DNA of 64,000 nucleotides from Butyricicoccus_A sp963620595 (GTDB taxonomy: Bacteria; Bacillota; Clostridia; Oscillospirales; Butyricicoccaceae). The translations under genes were made by a program, and so were the position numbers. The stretch lies in the NCBI GenBank assembly GCA_963620595.1, contig CAVFAY010000005.1, positions 1-64,000 of the forward strand, in the 5' to 3' direction. How positions within the stretch are numbered: the stretch's first letter is position 1; the number at the start of each line of letters is the position of its first letter. Of the stretch, positions 39,587 to 48,024 are shown piece after piece. Under the pieces are notes generated by a model. It was given only the letters and a program-made list of their open reading frames with translations, was not told the DNA's origin and did not search any database.

Positions 39587-41542
39587 ATGATGGAGAAAAA
39601 AACAGTTAGACCTCGTACCCCGAAGACTGCAAAGAAACCGGAAGTACAGCCGTTTATTACGGAATTTGACCAGTATTTGTTTGGTCAGGGCGTACATTAT
39701 GAAATTTACAAAAAGCTGGGCGCACATACTGCTATGAAAAAAGGCAAGAAGGGCGTATATTTTGCCGTTTGGGCACCGGATGCCAAGAGCGTATGTTTGG
39801 TCGGTGATTTTAACGGTTGGGATCGCGAAGCAAATCCAATGACCCGTCTTGATCCGCTTGGCATTTATGAATTGTTTGTGCCAAATATGAAGGAAGGCGC
39901 GCTGTATAAATACGCAGTCACCGGTCAGAATGGCAATACGATTCTCAAGAGTGATCCATATGGATTCAGCGCGGAGCTGCGCCCGGGTACAGCGTCCAAG
40001 GTCGCTTCGATTGAAGGTTTCAAATGGTCAGACAATCGCTGGATTGACACGCGCACCCAGTCCAATTTCAAAAAGGAGCCGATGTCTATCTATGAAATGC
40101 ATCCGGGTTCTTGGAAAAAGCACGCGCCGAAAAATGAAGATGATCCAGGATATTATAATTTCCGTGAGCTGGCACCGGAGCTAACCCAATATCTCAAGGA
40201 GATGGGTTATACCCATGTCGAGCTGATCGGTGTGGCAGAGCATCCGTTTGACGGCTCGTGGGGCTATCAGGTAACAGGATATTATGCGCCGACTTCTCGT
40301 TACGGCACGCCAAAGGACTTTATGTATTTTGTCAATTATCTGCATAAACACAAGATTGGCGTTATTTTGGATTGGGTTCCGGCGCATTTCCCGCGCGATG
40401 AGCATGGTCTGGCTAACTTTGATGGAAAGCCGCTGTATGAGTATGCAGACCCGAAAAAGGGCGAGCATCCGGACTGGGGCACCAAGATTTTTGATTATGG
40501 CAGAAACGAAGTGAAAAACTTCTTAATTGCCAATGCCTTGTATTGGCTGACGGAATACCATGTAGACGGTCTGCGCATTGATGCGGTAGCATCTATGCTG
40601 TATTTGGATTACGGCAAGCAGGATGGTCAGTGGGTTGCAAATCAGTATGGTGAAAATAAGAATTTGGAGGCCATTGAGTTCTTCCGTCATTTGAATTCCA
40701 TTGTGCATCAGCGCAAGCCGGGCACCGTTATGATTGCGGAAGAGTCTACCGCGTGGCCGATGGTTACCGGCGATCCGGAAAACGGCGGTCTGGGCTTTGA
40801 CTTCAAATGGAATATGGGCTGGATGAATGATTTCCTGGAATATCAGAAGTGTGATCCGTATTTCCGAAAATTCAATCACAACAAGATGACCTTCTCCATG
40901 ACCTATGCATACAGCGAGAATTACATTCTTGTTATTTCGCATGATGAAGTGGTACATCTCAAGAAATCCATGCTGGAAAAGATGCCGGGCAATGATGAGC
41001 AGAAGTTCGCCAATCTGAAGGCTGCCTATGCGTTCATGCTAGGACATCCGGGCAAAAAGCTGCTGTTCATGGGACAAGAGTTTGGTGAGCGCCGCGAGTG
41101 GAGCGAAGAACGCGAGCTGGATTGGCCGTCGCTGGATGACCCGAAGCATAGAAACCTCAAGGAGTATGTTGGACAACTGCTCACCATGTACAATAAGTAT
41201 CCGGCACTGTATGGCATGGATGATACGTGGGATGGCTTCCAGTGGATCAATGCAAATGATGGTGACCGCAGCATCTTCAGCTTTGTTCGTTACTCGCCGA
41301 GTAAGCGCAACAATTTGCTGTTTGTCATCAATTTCACGCCGGTAGACCGTCCGGATTATCGCGTTGGCGTGCCGAAGAAGAAGCGTTACACCAAGATCTT
41401 CAGCACCAATGCACCGGAAATCGGCGGCGTGGCAGATACCGAGCCGGTGATTTATCAGGCAAAGGTTTCTGAGTGTGATGGTCAGCCGTATTCGATTGAC
41501 TATCCGTTGCCGGGCTATGGCGTTGCTGTGTTTAAGTTCTAA
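39587..41542 (+). CDS. glgB: 1,4-alpha-glucan branching enzyme
   Basis: The 651-residue GH13 enzyme has an N-terminal CBM48 (YFAVWAPDAKSVCLVGDFNG), the (beta/alpha)8 barrel with nucleophile Asp in DGLRIDAV, acid Glu in MIAEES and transition-state Asp in SHDEV, and an all-beta C-terminal domain. A basic leader (residues 1-16) precedes the CBM. It makes alpha-1,6 branches in glycogen. No other glg gene is adjacent. AAGGAG lies 6 nt before ATG 39587. Confidence 0.95.
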   Translation: MMEKKTVRPRTPKTAKKPEVQPFITEFDQYLFGQGVHYEIYKKLGAHTAMKKGKKGVYFAVWAPDAKSVCLVGDFNGWDREANPMTRLDPLGIYELFVPNMKEGALYKYAVTGQNGNTILKSDPYGFSAELRPGTASKVASIEGFKWSDNRWIDTRTQSNFKKEPMSIYEMHPGSWKKHAPKNEDDPGYYNFRELAPELTQYLKEMGYTHVELIGVAEHPFDGSWGYQVTGYYAPTSRYGTPKDFMYFVNYLHKHKIGVILDWVPAHFPRDEHGLANFDGKPLYEYADPKKGEHPDWGTKIFDYGRNEVKNFLIANALYWLTEYHVDGLRIDAVASMLYLDYGKQDGQWVANQYGENKNLEAIEFFRHLNSIVHQRKPGTVMIAEESTAWPMVTGDPENGGLGFDFKWNMGWMNDFLEYQKCDPYFRKFNHNKMTFSMTYAYSENYILVISHDEVVHLKKSMLEKMPGNDEQKFANLKAAYAFMLGHPGKKLLFMGQEFGERREWSEERELDWPSLDDPKHRNLKEYVGQLLTMYNKYPALYGMDDTWDGFQWINANDGDRSIFSFVRYSPSKRNNLLFVINFTPVDRPDYRVGVPKKKRYTKIFSTNAPEIGGVADTEPVIYQAKVSECDGQPYSIDYPLPGYGVAVFKF

Positions 41543-41558
41543 TCTTAATCCAATTAAG

Positions 41559-41588
41559 AACAGCCCCTGCAAATTTGCAGGGGCTGTT
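41559..41588. terminator. Hairpin between glgB and the convergent AEC gene
   Basis: AACAGCCCCTGCAAA is followed directly by its reverse complement (15 bp each). T-runs are poor on both sides, so efficiency may be modest. Confidence 0.7.
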
Positions 41589-41591
41589 GTG

Positions 41592-42506
41592 CTATCTGAC
41601 CAGATAGCACCAAATGGGAATCGTAAACATAGAAAGTATGGTGGATAAGACAACACAGTGTGTGGCGAAATCCGCATCACTGTGATACTGGGCTGCAAAA
41701 ATGGCTGCCGTTGCACCGGCGGGCATACCGGTCATGATGACAGAAACACCGATTCCGATGCTATCCAATGCCAACAATCGACAGACTAAATAGGCGATAG
41801 CAGGAAGAAGGAGCAGGCGGAATACGCTGAATGCTGCGCTTTGCCTGTTAAAAATCGCAGTGAATTGACCATCTGCCAAAATAATTCCGATGATAAACAT
41901 GGTAATCGCGGCATTGCAGTTTCCGATATAGATAATAGGAGAAGAAACAAAGGAAGGGAGTGCAATGCCGCTGACCATGAGAAACAGACCAATATAAACG
42001 GCAACCAGACATGGATGAGTAAGAACATTTTTGAGAACTGCTTTTTTGTCTGTTTTTTGTTCGACAAAATAGGATGTGCCGACAGACCACATCACCATAC
42101 GCATGGGAATGAGAAAAACAGAAGCGTAGAGCAGACCAAGACTGCCGTAAATACCCTCTGCAACTGGATTACCTAAGAAACCGCCATTGGACACAATTGT
42201 GCAATATTGCAAAACCTTTTTTCGCTGCGAGGGAAAAGAGCGGAATAGAAACGCATTGAACCATAGACACACGAGCTGCATGAGGAAACCGACAGCAAAG
42301 ATTTTTCCGCAAGATTGCAAGACGTTACTGCCGAGAGGAGTAAGACAGGATTTGACAATATTGCAGGGGATAATGATTTGAATGCATAGGTTTGTCAAGC
42401 ACTGTCTGCCGGCATCGTCAATGCAGTTCTTTTTGCGCAGAATGATACCAATGACAATCATGAGGAACAGACTGATTTGCAGACTGCATGGTACAGCAAG
42501 ATTCAT
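41592..42506 (-). CDS. AEC family transporter (auxin efflux carrier/malate permease type)
   Basis: A 304-residue protein with ten predicted helices. It begins LFLMIVIGIILRKK, carries SNGGFLGNPVAEGIYG and ends with the conserved MTGMPAGATAAIFAAQY helix break. AEC proteins export or exchange organic acids. It starts 4 nt after the 2-hydroxyacid dehydrogenase stop, so the pair probably handles one organic acid. Confidence 0.88.
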   Translation of the reverse strand: MNLAVPCSLQISLFLMIVIGIILRKKNCIDDAGRQCLTNLCIQIIIPCNIVKSCLTPLGSNVLQSCGKIFAVGFLMQLVCLWFNAFLFRSFPSQRKKVLQYCTIVSNGGFLGNPVAEGIYGSLGLLYASVFLIPMRMVMWSVGTSYFVEQKTDKKAVLKNVLTHPCLVAVYIGLFLMVSGIALPSFVSSPIIYIGNCNAAITMFIIGIILADGQFTAIFNRQSAAFSVFRLLLLPAIAYLVCRLLALDSIGIGVSVIMTGMPAGATAAIFAAQYHSDADFATHCVVLSTILSMFTIPIWCYLVR

Positions 42507-42510
42507 GTGC

Positions 42511-43470
42511 TTATACCAATTGATAGATCGGCTGGATATGGCCGTTTAGGTAATCTAAGACATTTTGTGCTGCCGTGCGGTTCATGGCAGAAAAATTTTC
42601 GCTGGTGAACGGCGCGGTGTGCGGTGTCAAGATGGCATTGGGGCAGTCTATCAATGGAGAGTTTGTGCAGGGCTCTGTGTCAAATACATCAATGCCTGCA
42701 CCGCGCAAATGACCGGAATCCAATGCCTGCTTGAGCGCAGATACGTCTATGATTTGGCTGCGGGCGATATTGATAAACACACTGCCGGGTTTCATCGCAG
42801 TGAACTGCTTTGCGCCGAACATCCCGCGCGTGCTGTCGGAGAGATTGACATTGACGGATACATAATCACTGGCTGCTAACAGTTCGTTGAATGGGCAATA
42901 CGTTACGTGATATTCTTGCTCCCATTCCGGCTTGGGGTGACGACAGTAATATAGCACGTGCATACCAAAGGGAACCGCTCGTTTGGCAATTTCTTTTCCG
43001 ATTCCGCCAAAACCGACAAGACCTAGCGTGCGATTTTTTGCACCGAATGCCATGGAACGATGCCACACACCAGCGTGCATATCGGCGTTTTGCTGGAAAA
43101 TATTTCGGGCAAAGAATAACAGATATGCGAGCACGTGTTCGGCAACTGCGCCTTCCACAGCTCCTGTAGTTCGTGTCACTGTGATGCCCGTTTGTTTGCA
43201 GGCGGCAAGATCAACAGAATCATAGCCAATCGAACGTTTGGACAGCATTTTCATGTGTGGGCAGGCGTCAATCACTTCCTGTGAAAAAGGTTCTAATCCG
43301 GTAATTGCGATGTCGGCATCTCCGATATAACGAATCATTTCACGCACACTTGTGCCGGTGCCGCAGTTTTGGTCGCTGTAGTCTATAATTTCCAAATCGG
43401 CATCGCGCAGCATTTGCAGGGCGGAAGTATCCGGTTTGGAAAAATTTCGTGCTGTGATAACAACTTTCAT
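42511..43470 (-). CDS. D-isomer-specific 2-hydroxyacid dehydrogenase
   Basis: The 319-residue enzyme has the NAD loop GLVGFGGIGKEIAKRAV and the catalytic set: Arg in NIARSQ, Glu in DVFDTEP and His in LTPHTAP. It interconverts a 2-ketoacid and its D-hydroxyacid. It is in an operon with the AEC transporter and divergent from a LysR gene that probably controls both. Confidence 0.92.
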   Translation of the reverse strand: MKVVITARNFSKPDTSALQMLRDADLEIIDYSDQNCGTGTSVREMIRYIGDADIAITGLEPFSQEVIDACPHMKMLSKRSIGYDSVDLAACKQTGITVTRTTGAVEGAVAEHVLAYLLFFARNIFQQNADMHAGVWHRSMAFGAKNRTLGLVGFGGIGKEIAKRAVPFGMHVLYYCRHPKPEWEQEYHVTYCPFNELLAASDYVSVNVNLSDSTRGMFGAKQFTAMKPGSVFINIARSQIIDVSALKQALDSGHLRGAGIDVFDTEPCTNSPLIDCPNAILTPHTAPFTSENFSAMNRTAAQNVLDYLNGHIQPIYQLV

Positions 43471-43522
43471 GATAAATTCCTTTCTATGCTTGCTGTATGT
43501 AGTGTAGCACAGAATAAAACAA

Positions 43523-43551
43523 TTGACGAACTGTAATTCTTTGTATACAAT
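43523..43551 (+). promoter_or_regulatory. Promoter of the LysR gene
   Basis: TTGACG 43523-43528, 17-nt spacer, TACAAT 43546-43551, in the divergent intergenic region. Confidence 0.65.
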
Positions 43552-43584
43552 ACAGGTAAAATCCTGTTATATGGGGGGAAGCAA

Positions 43585-44517
43585 ATGAATTTTACCAATA
43601 TTGATTATTTTTTAATGACGGTGCAAGAACGGAGTATTTCACATGCGGCTGAAAAACTGCATGTGACACAGCAGACACTTAGTGGACAGATTGCCGCGAT
43701 GGAGCGGGAATTGGGATGCCGTCTGTTTATTCGCCATGTGCCACTGGAATTGACTGATGCTGGACAAACATTTTTAAACTATGCATTGTCCTTTCAGCGC
43801 AATTATCATGCCATGCAACAAGAACTGCACGATGTCACACAACAGGAAAAAGGAACGTTGCGCATTGGCGTTGCGTTTACGCGTGGGCATGTCATCCTGC
43901 CGCAATTCATTCAAAGTTTTCAAGAGAGGCATCCACAAATTACCATTGCGTTGCAGGAACAGGCAAATGAGGATTTGCTGTGCAGCCTAAAGAAGGATAC
44001 GGTTGATTTGATTCTGGCAGATATACCCGAACAGCTTCCGGGAATACAAACGGAAGAATTGTATCGAGAAGAAATTTATCTGCTGTTGCCGGATGTACTG
44101 CTGCGCGCGCAGTACGGAGCACGTGCACAGGGAGTCTTGCAAGCATTAGAACAAAGAGAAGATTTAAACGTGCTTGCGGATTGCCCGTTTCTCATGAGCT
44201 ATCCGCAGGACATTGCGGGTAAAATTGCAGAAAATTTGCTGCAGAGGGCATACTTTCAGCCGATTGTCAGAGTGAAGTCACACAATATGGAAACCTTGCT
44301 TTCTTGTTGTATAGAAGGAATGGGGGCGTGCTTTTGTCCGGACAGTTTGATTCGTTCCGGACTTACTGCACAACAGTTGCGCGATGTGCATCAGATTCGC
44401 TTTCACAGCGGGACAACCTATGCCATTCGGTTTGGCTGGCGGGAAAACGGACATTTGTGGCGCATGATTCGCGAATTTGTCGACTATGCACATAAAAACA
44501 AAGGCTGTCTCAATTGA
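43585..44517 (+). CDS. LysR family transcriptional regulator
   Basis: The 310-residue protein has an N-terminal winged helix (SHAAEKLHVTQQTLSGQIAAME) and a periplasmic-binding-like effector domain (LRIGVAFTRGHVILPQFI). Divergent placement next to the dehydrogenase/AEC operon makes those genes the likely targets, with the organic acid as inducer (inference). GGGGGGAAG precedes the start. Confidence 0.92.
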   Translation: MNFTNIDYFLMTVQERSISHAAEKLHVTQQTLSGQIAAMERELGCRLFIRHVPLELTDAGQTFLNYALSFQRNYHAMQQELHDVTQQEKGTLRIGVAFTRGHVILPQFIQSFQERHPQITIALQEQANEDLLCSLKKDTVDLILADIPEQLPGIQTEELYREEIYLLLPDVLLRAQYGARAQGVLQALEQREDLNVLADCPFLMSYPQDIAGKIAENLLQRAYFQPIVRVKSHNMETLLSCCIEGMGACFCPDSLIRSGLTAQQLRDVHQIRFHSGTTYAIRFGWRENGHLWRMIREFVDYAHKNKGCLN

Positions 44518-44530
44518 GAGACAGCCTTTG
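44500..44530. terminator. Bidirectional terminator overlapping the LysR stop
   Basis: AAAGGCTGTCTC (44500-44511) pairs with GAGACAGCCTTT (44518-44529). The LysR stop codon (44515-44517) lies in the loop. Confidence 0.8.
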
Positions 44531-44573
44531 CTCGTTCCAAAAGGAAAGAGGGATAATGTTGTATCGGTAAAAG

Positions 44574-46031
44574 TTAAGAAGCGTTGCTTGCGTCAGAAGA
44601 ATCGGATGCAGAGACAATCTTGCCTGCCTTGCGGGCTTCGCGTTCCGCCTTGATAGTCGGCTGGAATCGCTTGACTTCCTTTGCAATGACACCGGACAGA
44701 GCCAGCATACAAATCAGATTCGGGATAGCCATCAGAGCGTTGGCAATATCCGACAGGTTCCAAACGAGATCCAGAGACATCGTTGCGCCGAAGAAAGCGA
44801 TAATCGAGAAAATGATACGATAAGCCATGCAAATAGACTTCTTCTTGACGATATATTCGAGCGCCTTTTCGCCGTGATACTCCCAGCCGAGAATGGTGGA
44901 GAAGGCGAACAGGGCAATGCCAATCGTGACGACCCAAGCACCAAAGGTGCCGAGAACTGTACGGAATGCTTCAATGGTCAGTGCGGAGCCAACGATCAAT
45001 TCGCCGGAAGCATCGGTCATGCCGAGCACGCCGGAGGAACAGATAGACAGACCGGTAATCGTACAGATAACGATCGTATCAAAGAAGGTACCGGTCATGT
45101 TGATGTAGCCCTGACGAACTGGGTCATCCGTGGTAGCAGCAGCAGCGGTGATTGCTGCGGAACCCATGCCGGCTTCGTTGGAGAAGCAGCCGCGAGCCAC
45201 GCCGTAACGCATGGAGCTCATCATGCTGGAAGTGATGGTGCCAAGAACGCCGCCAGCGACAGCATCTGGGCTGAATGCACACTTAAACATCAAAACAATA
45301 GCACTCGGGACAGCGGTGATGTTGCCAAGGATGACGATGATGCCGAAAATCAGATAAAAGACTGCCATAACCGGAACAATGACAGAAGATACCTTAGACA
45401 GACGAGTGATGCCGCCGAGCAGGATAGCAAGAACCAGTACGGCAATGATTAGACCAACGATCCATTCCTGTACATGAAACGTGCTGTTCAGAGCGGTAGC
45501 AATGGAATTAGCCTGCGTCATGTTGCCGATACCAAATGAAGCGATAACAGCAAAGATGGCAAACAGCATAGCCAACACAGCACCACAGGTCTTGTTCTTG
45601 AGTCCACGTTTCATGGTAGTCATTGGACCGCCGAGCATTTCGCCGGTCTCAGTCTTGACGCGGTACTTAATTGCCAGCATACATTCGGAGAACTTGCTGG
45701 TCAAACCAAAGATAGCGGAAATTTCCATCCAGACCAGTGCGCCAGGACCGCCGCTGACCAAAGCAGTGGCAACGCCTACGATATTGCCGGTACCGATTGT
45801 GGCGGCCAACGCTGTCATCAACGCGGCGAATGGGGAAATATCGCCAGTGCCGCGGTGTGTGCCGCGTGCTTCCTTACGGAATACCGAATGCAGAGCATAC
45901 GGCAGGTTTCGCCAGCTGGCAAAACCGATACGGACGGTCAAGAAAACGCCAGTTCCCACGAGGAGCACGAGCATGACCGGCCCCCAGACGAAGCTGTCCA
46001 CCGCAGAAACGATGTTTGAGAATGTTTCCAT
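44574..46031 (-). CDS. Sodium:alanine/glycine symporter (AGCS family)
   Basis: A 485-residue symporter with about 11 helices. It has the family N-terminus (FVWGPVMLVLLVGTGVFLT), AATIGTGNIVGVATAL, and the ARGCFSNEAGMGSAAITAAAA-type sodium-site loop. It imports small neutral amino acids with Na+. Start 46031 follows AAGGGAGT. A leader RNA with an intrinsic terminator lies upstream. Confidence 0.93.
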   Translation of the reverse strand: METFSNIVSAVDSFVWGPVMLVLLVGTGVFLTVRIGFASWRNLPYALHSVFRKEARGTHRGTGDISPFAALMTALAATIGTGNIVGVATALVSGGPGALVWMEISAIFGLTSKFSECMLAIKYRVKTETGEMLGGPMTTMKRGLKNKTCGAVLAMLFAIFAVIASFGIGNMTQANSIATALNSTFHVQEWIVGLIIAVLVLAILLGGITRLSKVSSVIVPVMAVFYLIFGIIVILGNITAVPSAIVLMFKCAFSPDAVAGGVLGTITSSMMSSMRYGVARGCFSNEAGMGSAAITAAAATTDDPVRQGYINMTGTFFDTIVICTITGLSICSSGVLGMTDASGELIVGSALTIEAFRTVLGTFGAWVVTIGIALFAFSTILGWEYHGEKALEYIVKKKSICMAYRIIFSIIAFFGATMSLDLVWNLSDIANALMAIPNLICMLALSGVIAKEVKRFQPTIKAEREARKAGKIVSASDSSDASNAS

Positions 46032-46060
46032 AATGTTTGACTCCCTTCTTATTATACTGA

Positions 46061-46150
46061 GCATGACAGAAACCTTGCGAAAAAAAGCAGATAGACAAGG
46101 GCGGGAACGAGACGCCTTTGTCTATCTGCTGTCATGCGGTATTTAAGTTG
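46061..46150 (-). ncRNA. Leader RNA with terminator upstream of the alanine symporter
   Basis: On the minus strand GCAGATAGACAAAGGCG pairs with CGCCCTTGTCTATCTGC (arms 46113-46129 and 46087-46103), followed by seven T (46080-46086). An outer GCATGACAG/CTGTCATGC pair (46129-46137 and 46061-46069) spans the T-run, which could form a competing structure. Attenuator or separate small RNA. Confidence 0.6.
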
Positions 46151-46155
46151 TTCCT

Positions 46156-46184
46156 ATCATACTGCATTTGCAGGAAAAAAGCAA
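46156..46184 (-). promoter_or_regulatory. Promoter of the alanine-symporter leader
   Basis: TTGCTT (46179-46184, minus), 17-nt spacer, TATGAT (46156-46161, minus). Confidence 0.6.
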
Positions 46185-46365
46185 GCATCTTTCAGAAAAA
46201 AATTAAAAAAATTTGAAAACACTGTAAAAGACGTATAAAACATCTAAAAATCAGAGAAAAATTTCTTGATGCAATGAAAATGAATGAAATTATGCATTGA
46301 TGGTTGCAATTTACATACATCCGTGATAAGGTTAACGCAAAGAAGAACATAAAGGAGAGCTGAAT

Positions 46366-47106
46366 GTGACGAATTTTCGATTGACGATAGAATACGATGG
46401 AAAACGATACAGCGGCTGGCAGCGACAGGGCAATACAGACAACACGATTCAGGGGAAGATTGAACAGATTCTCAGCCGCATGACAGGTCACGCAGTGGAA
46501 ATCAACGGCGCAGGAAGAACCGATGCTGGTGTTCATGCGCGGGCACAGATCGCAAACGTCAAAATTCATACAGACAAGCAGGCGCATGAGATACAGGATA
46601 TTTTGAATCAATATCTGCCGCAGGACATTGCCGTGACCGCTTGTGAGCAAGCACCAGAGCGATTTCATGCGCGGCTCAATGCCAAGGGCAAGCAGTATCG
46701 CTATCGGCTGTGCGATGGCGGTGTACCGGATGTATTTGCGAGAAATTATGTTTGTGCGTGGGAAAACAAACTGGATGTCGAAGCAATGCGGCAAGCGGCA
46801 GCGTATCTGATAGGAACGCACGACTTCCGTGCGCTCTCCTCTGTCAACAAACGATTTAAGAAATCAACTGTGCGAACCATCGCAGCCATCACGATTACAC
46901 GCAAGCCGCGAGAGATTTGGTTTGATGTCGAGGGAACAGGCTTCTTGTACAATATGGTAAGAATCTTGATTGGAACATTGGTCGAGGTCGGCGAAGGAAA
47001 GCGTGCGCCGGAGAGTATGCCAGCTGTGTTGGAGAGTTTGGATCGCCAGCAGGCGGGCGTGACCATGCCGCCGCAGGGATTGACACTGGAAGCAGTTCTC
47101 TATTGA
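46366..47106 (+). CDS. truA: tRNA pseudouridine(38-40) synthase
   Basis: A 246-residue enzyme with the catalytic Asp in GAGRTDAGVHARAQ, the N-terminal EYDGKRYSGWQRQ and C-terminal GFLYNMVRILIGTL. It isomerises uridines in the anticodon arm. GTG 46366 is the start, since AAAGGAG lies just upstream and the overlapping ATG at 46364 is followed at once by TGA. Confidence 0.95.
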   Translation: MTNFRLTIEYDGKRYSGWQRQGNTDNTIQGKIEQILSRMTGHAVEINGAGRTDAGVHARAQIANVKIHTDKQAHEIQDILNQYLPQDIAVTACEQAPERFHARLNAKGKQYRYRLCDGGVPDVFARNYVCAWENKLDVEAMRQAAAYLIGTHDFRALSSVNKRFKKSTVRTIAAITITRKPREIWFDVEGTGFLYNMVRILIGTLVEVGEGKRAPESMPAVLESLDRQQAGVTMPPQGLTLEAVLY

Positions 47107-47162
47107 TTTCTTCTGAAAAAGTGGTATGATAAAGAGTATGCCAATATAAGGAAGAATATGTC

Positions 47163-47864
47163 ATGAAGAACAATACACTCACGCAGCGCACGGCAGACCA
47201 GCTGCGCCATATGATCGTCAAACAACAAAAATTTCACTACGGCGAAAAGCTGCCCAACGAGAACGATTTGTCAGAGCAGTTGGGCATCAGCCGCACGACG
47301 TTGCGCGAGGCTATCCACATTTTGACTTCGGAAGGCTTGCTCACGGTCAAGCGCGGCAAGGGTACATATGTATCAGACCAAATCAATCAGTACGCCAACA
47401 CAGACAAGCTGGGCTTTGGCGCACTGGCAGATACCAAGATTACCCTGCGCGATTTGTACGAGGCGCGTATGATTTTTGAACCGGAGGCGGCAGCGCTTGC
47501 CTGTCGGCGAGCGAGCGATGAGGAAATTCAACACATCTTGGAGCTGGGACGCATTTGTCAGGAACAACTCAAAAGCAATCCGACCGGAAAAAAACGTATT
47601 GAGTCGGAAAATATGTTTCACGGAGCTATTATCCGTGCCGCGCATAACGACTTTCTCAGTCAGTTCGTTCCATTGCTGACACAGGCCATTGAAAAGACGT
47701 TTTCGTTTCAATTTGATTATGAAGTAATAGCAGAAGACGCGTTTAAAGACCATATTTTGATTATGGAATTTTTGCAGAAGCGTGACGCAGAAGCCATGCG
47801 CAGTGCCGTTTGTATCCATCTGCATCACGCGGTCTGGAATGAACAGTTGCCGGAACGGATATGA
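47163..47864 (+). CDS. GntR family regulator, FadR/FCD subfamily
   Basis: The 233-residue protein has a winged helix (LPNENDLSEQLGISRTTLRE, GLLTVKRGKGTYVS) and an all-helical FCD domain (LYEARMIFEPEAAALACRRA; metal His in FHGAIIRAAHN). Such proteins bind TnGTnnnACnA palindromes and respond to small carboxylates. Two such palindromes lie just upstream of ilvC, 110 bp after this gene, so ilvC is a likely target. Confidence 0.92.
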   Translation: MKNNTLTQRTADQLRHMIVKQQKFHYGEKLPNENDLSEQLGISRTTLREAIHILTSEGLLTVKRGKGTYVSDQINQYANTDKLGFGALADTKITLRDLYEARMIFEPEAAALACRRASDEEIQHILELGRICQEQLKSNPTGKKRIESENMFHGAIIRAAHNDFLSQFVPLLTQAIEKTFSFQFDYEVIAEDAFKDHILIMEFLQKRDAEAMRSAVCIHLHHAVWNEQLPERI

Positions 47865-47924
47865 GTTGAAAAAATAACTAAATTTAGACACATTCTTTTG
47901 TGCAAAATATTTTACGATTTCTGT

Positions 47925-47953
47925 TGACAGAAATGAGACACAAGAGTATAATA
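47925..47953 (+). promoter_or_regulatory. Consensus promoter of ilvC
   Basis: A perfect TTGACA (47925-47930), 17-nt spacer, TATAAT (47948-47953), consistent with high expression. Confidence 0.88.
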
Positions 47954-47972
47954 AAACGCAGTTAAAAATGAG

Positions 47973-48007
47973 TTGTATGACAACACGATACGGGTTGTGT
48001 GACAACT
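47973..48007 (+). promoter_or_regulatory. Paired GntR/FCD-type operators in the ilvC leader
   Basis: GTTGTATGACAAC (47973-47985) and GTTGTGTGACAAC (47995-48007) each fit TnGTnnnACnA and are 22 bp apart, two helical turns. As RNA the same bases could fold as a hairpin, an alternative reading. Confidence 0.7.
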
Positions 48008-48024
48008 CTTTGGAGGTAATTATC

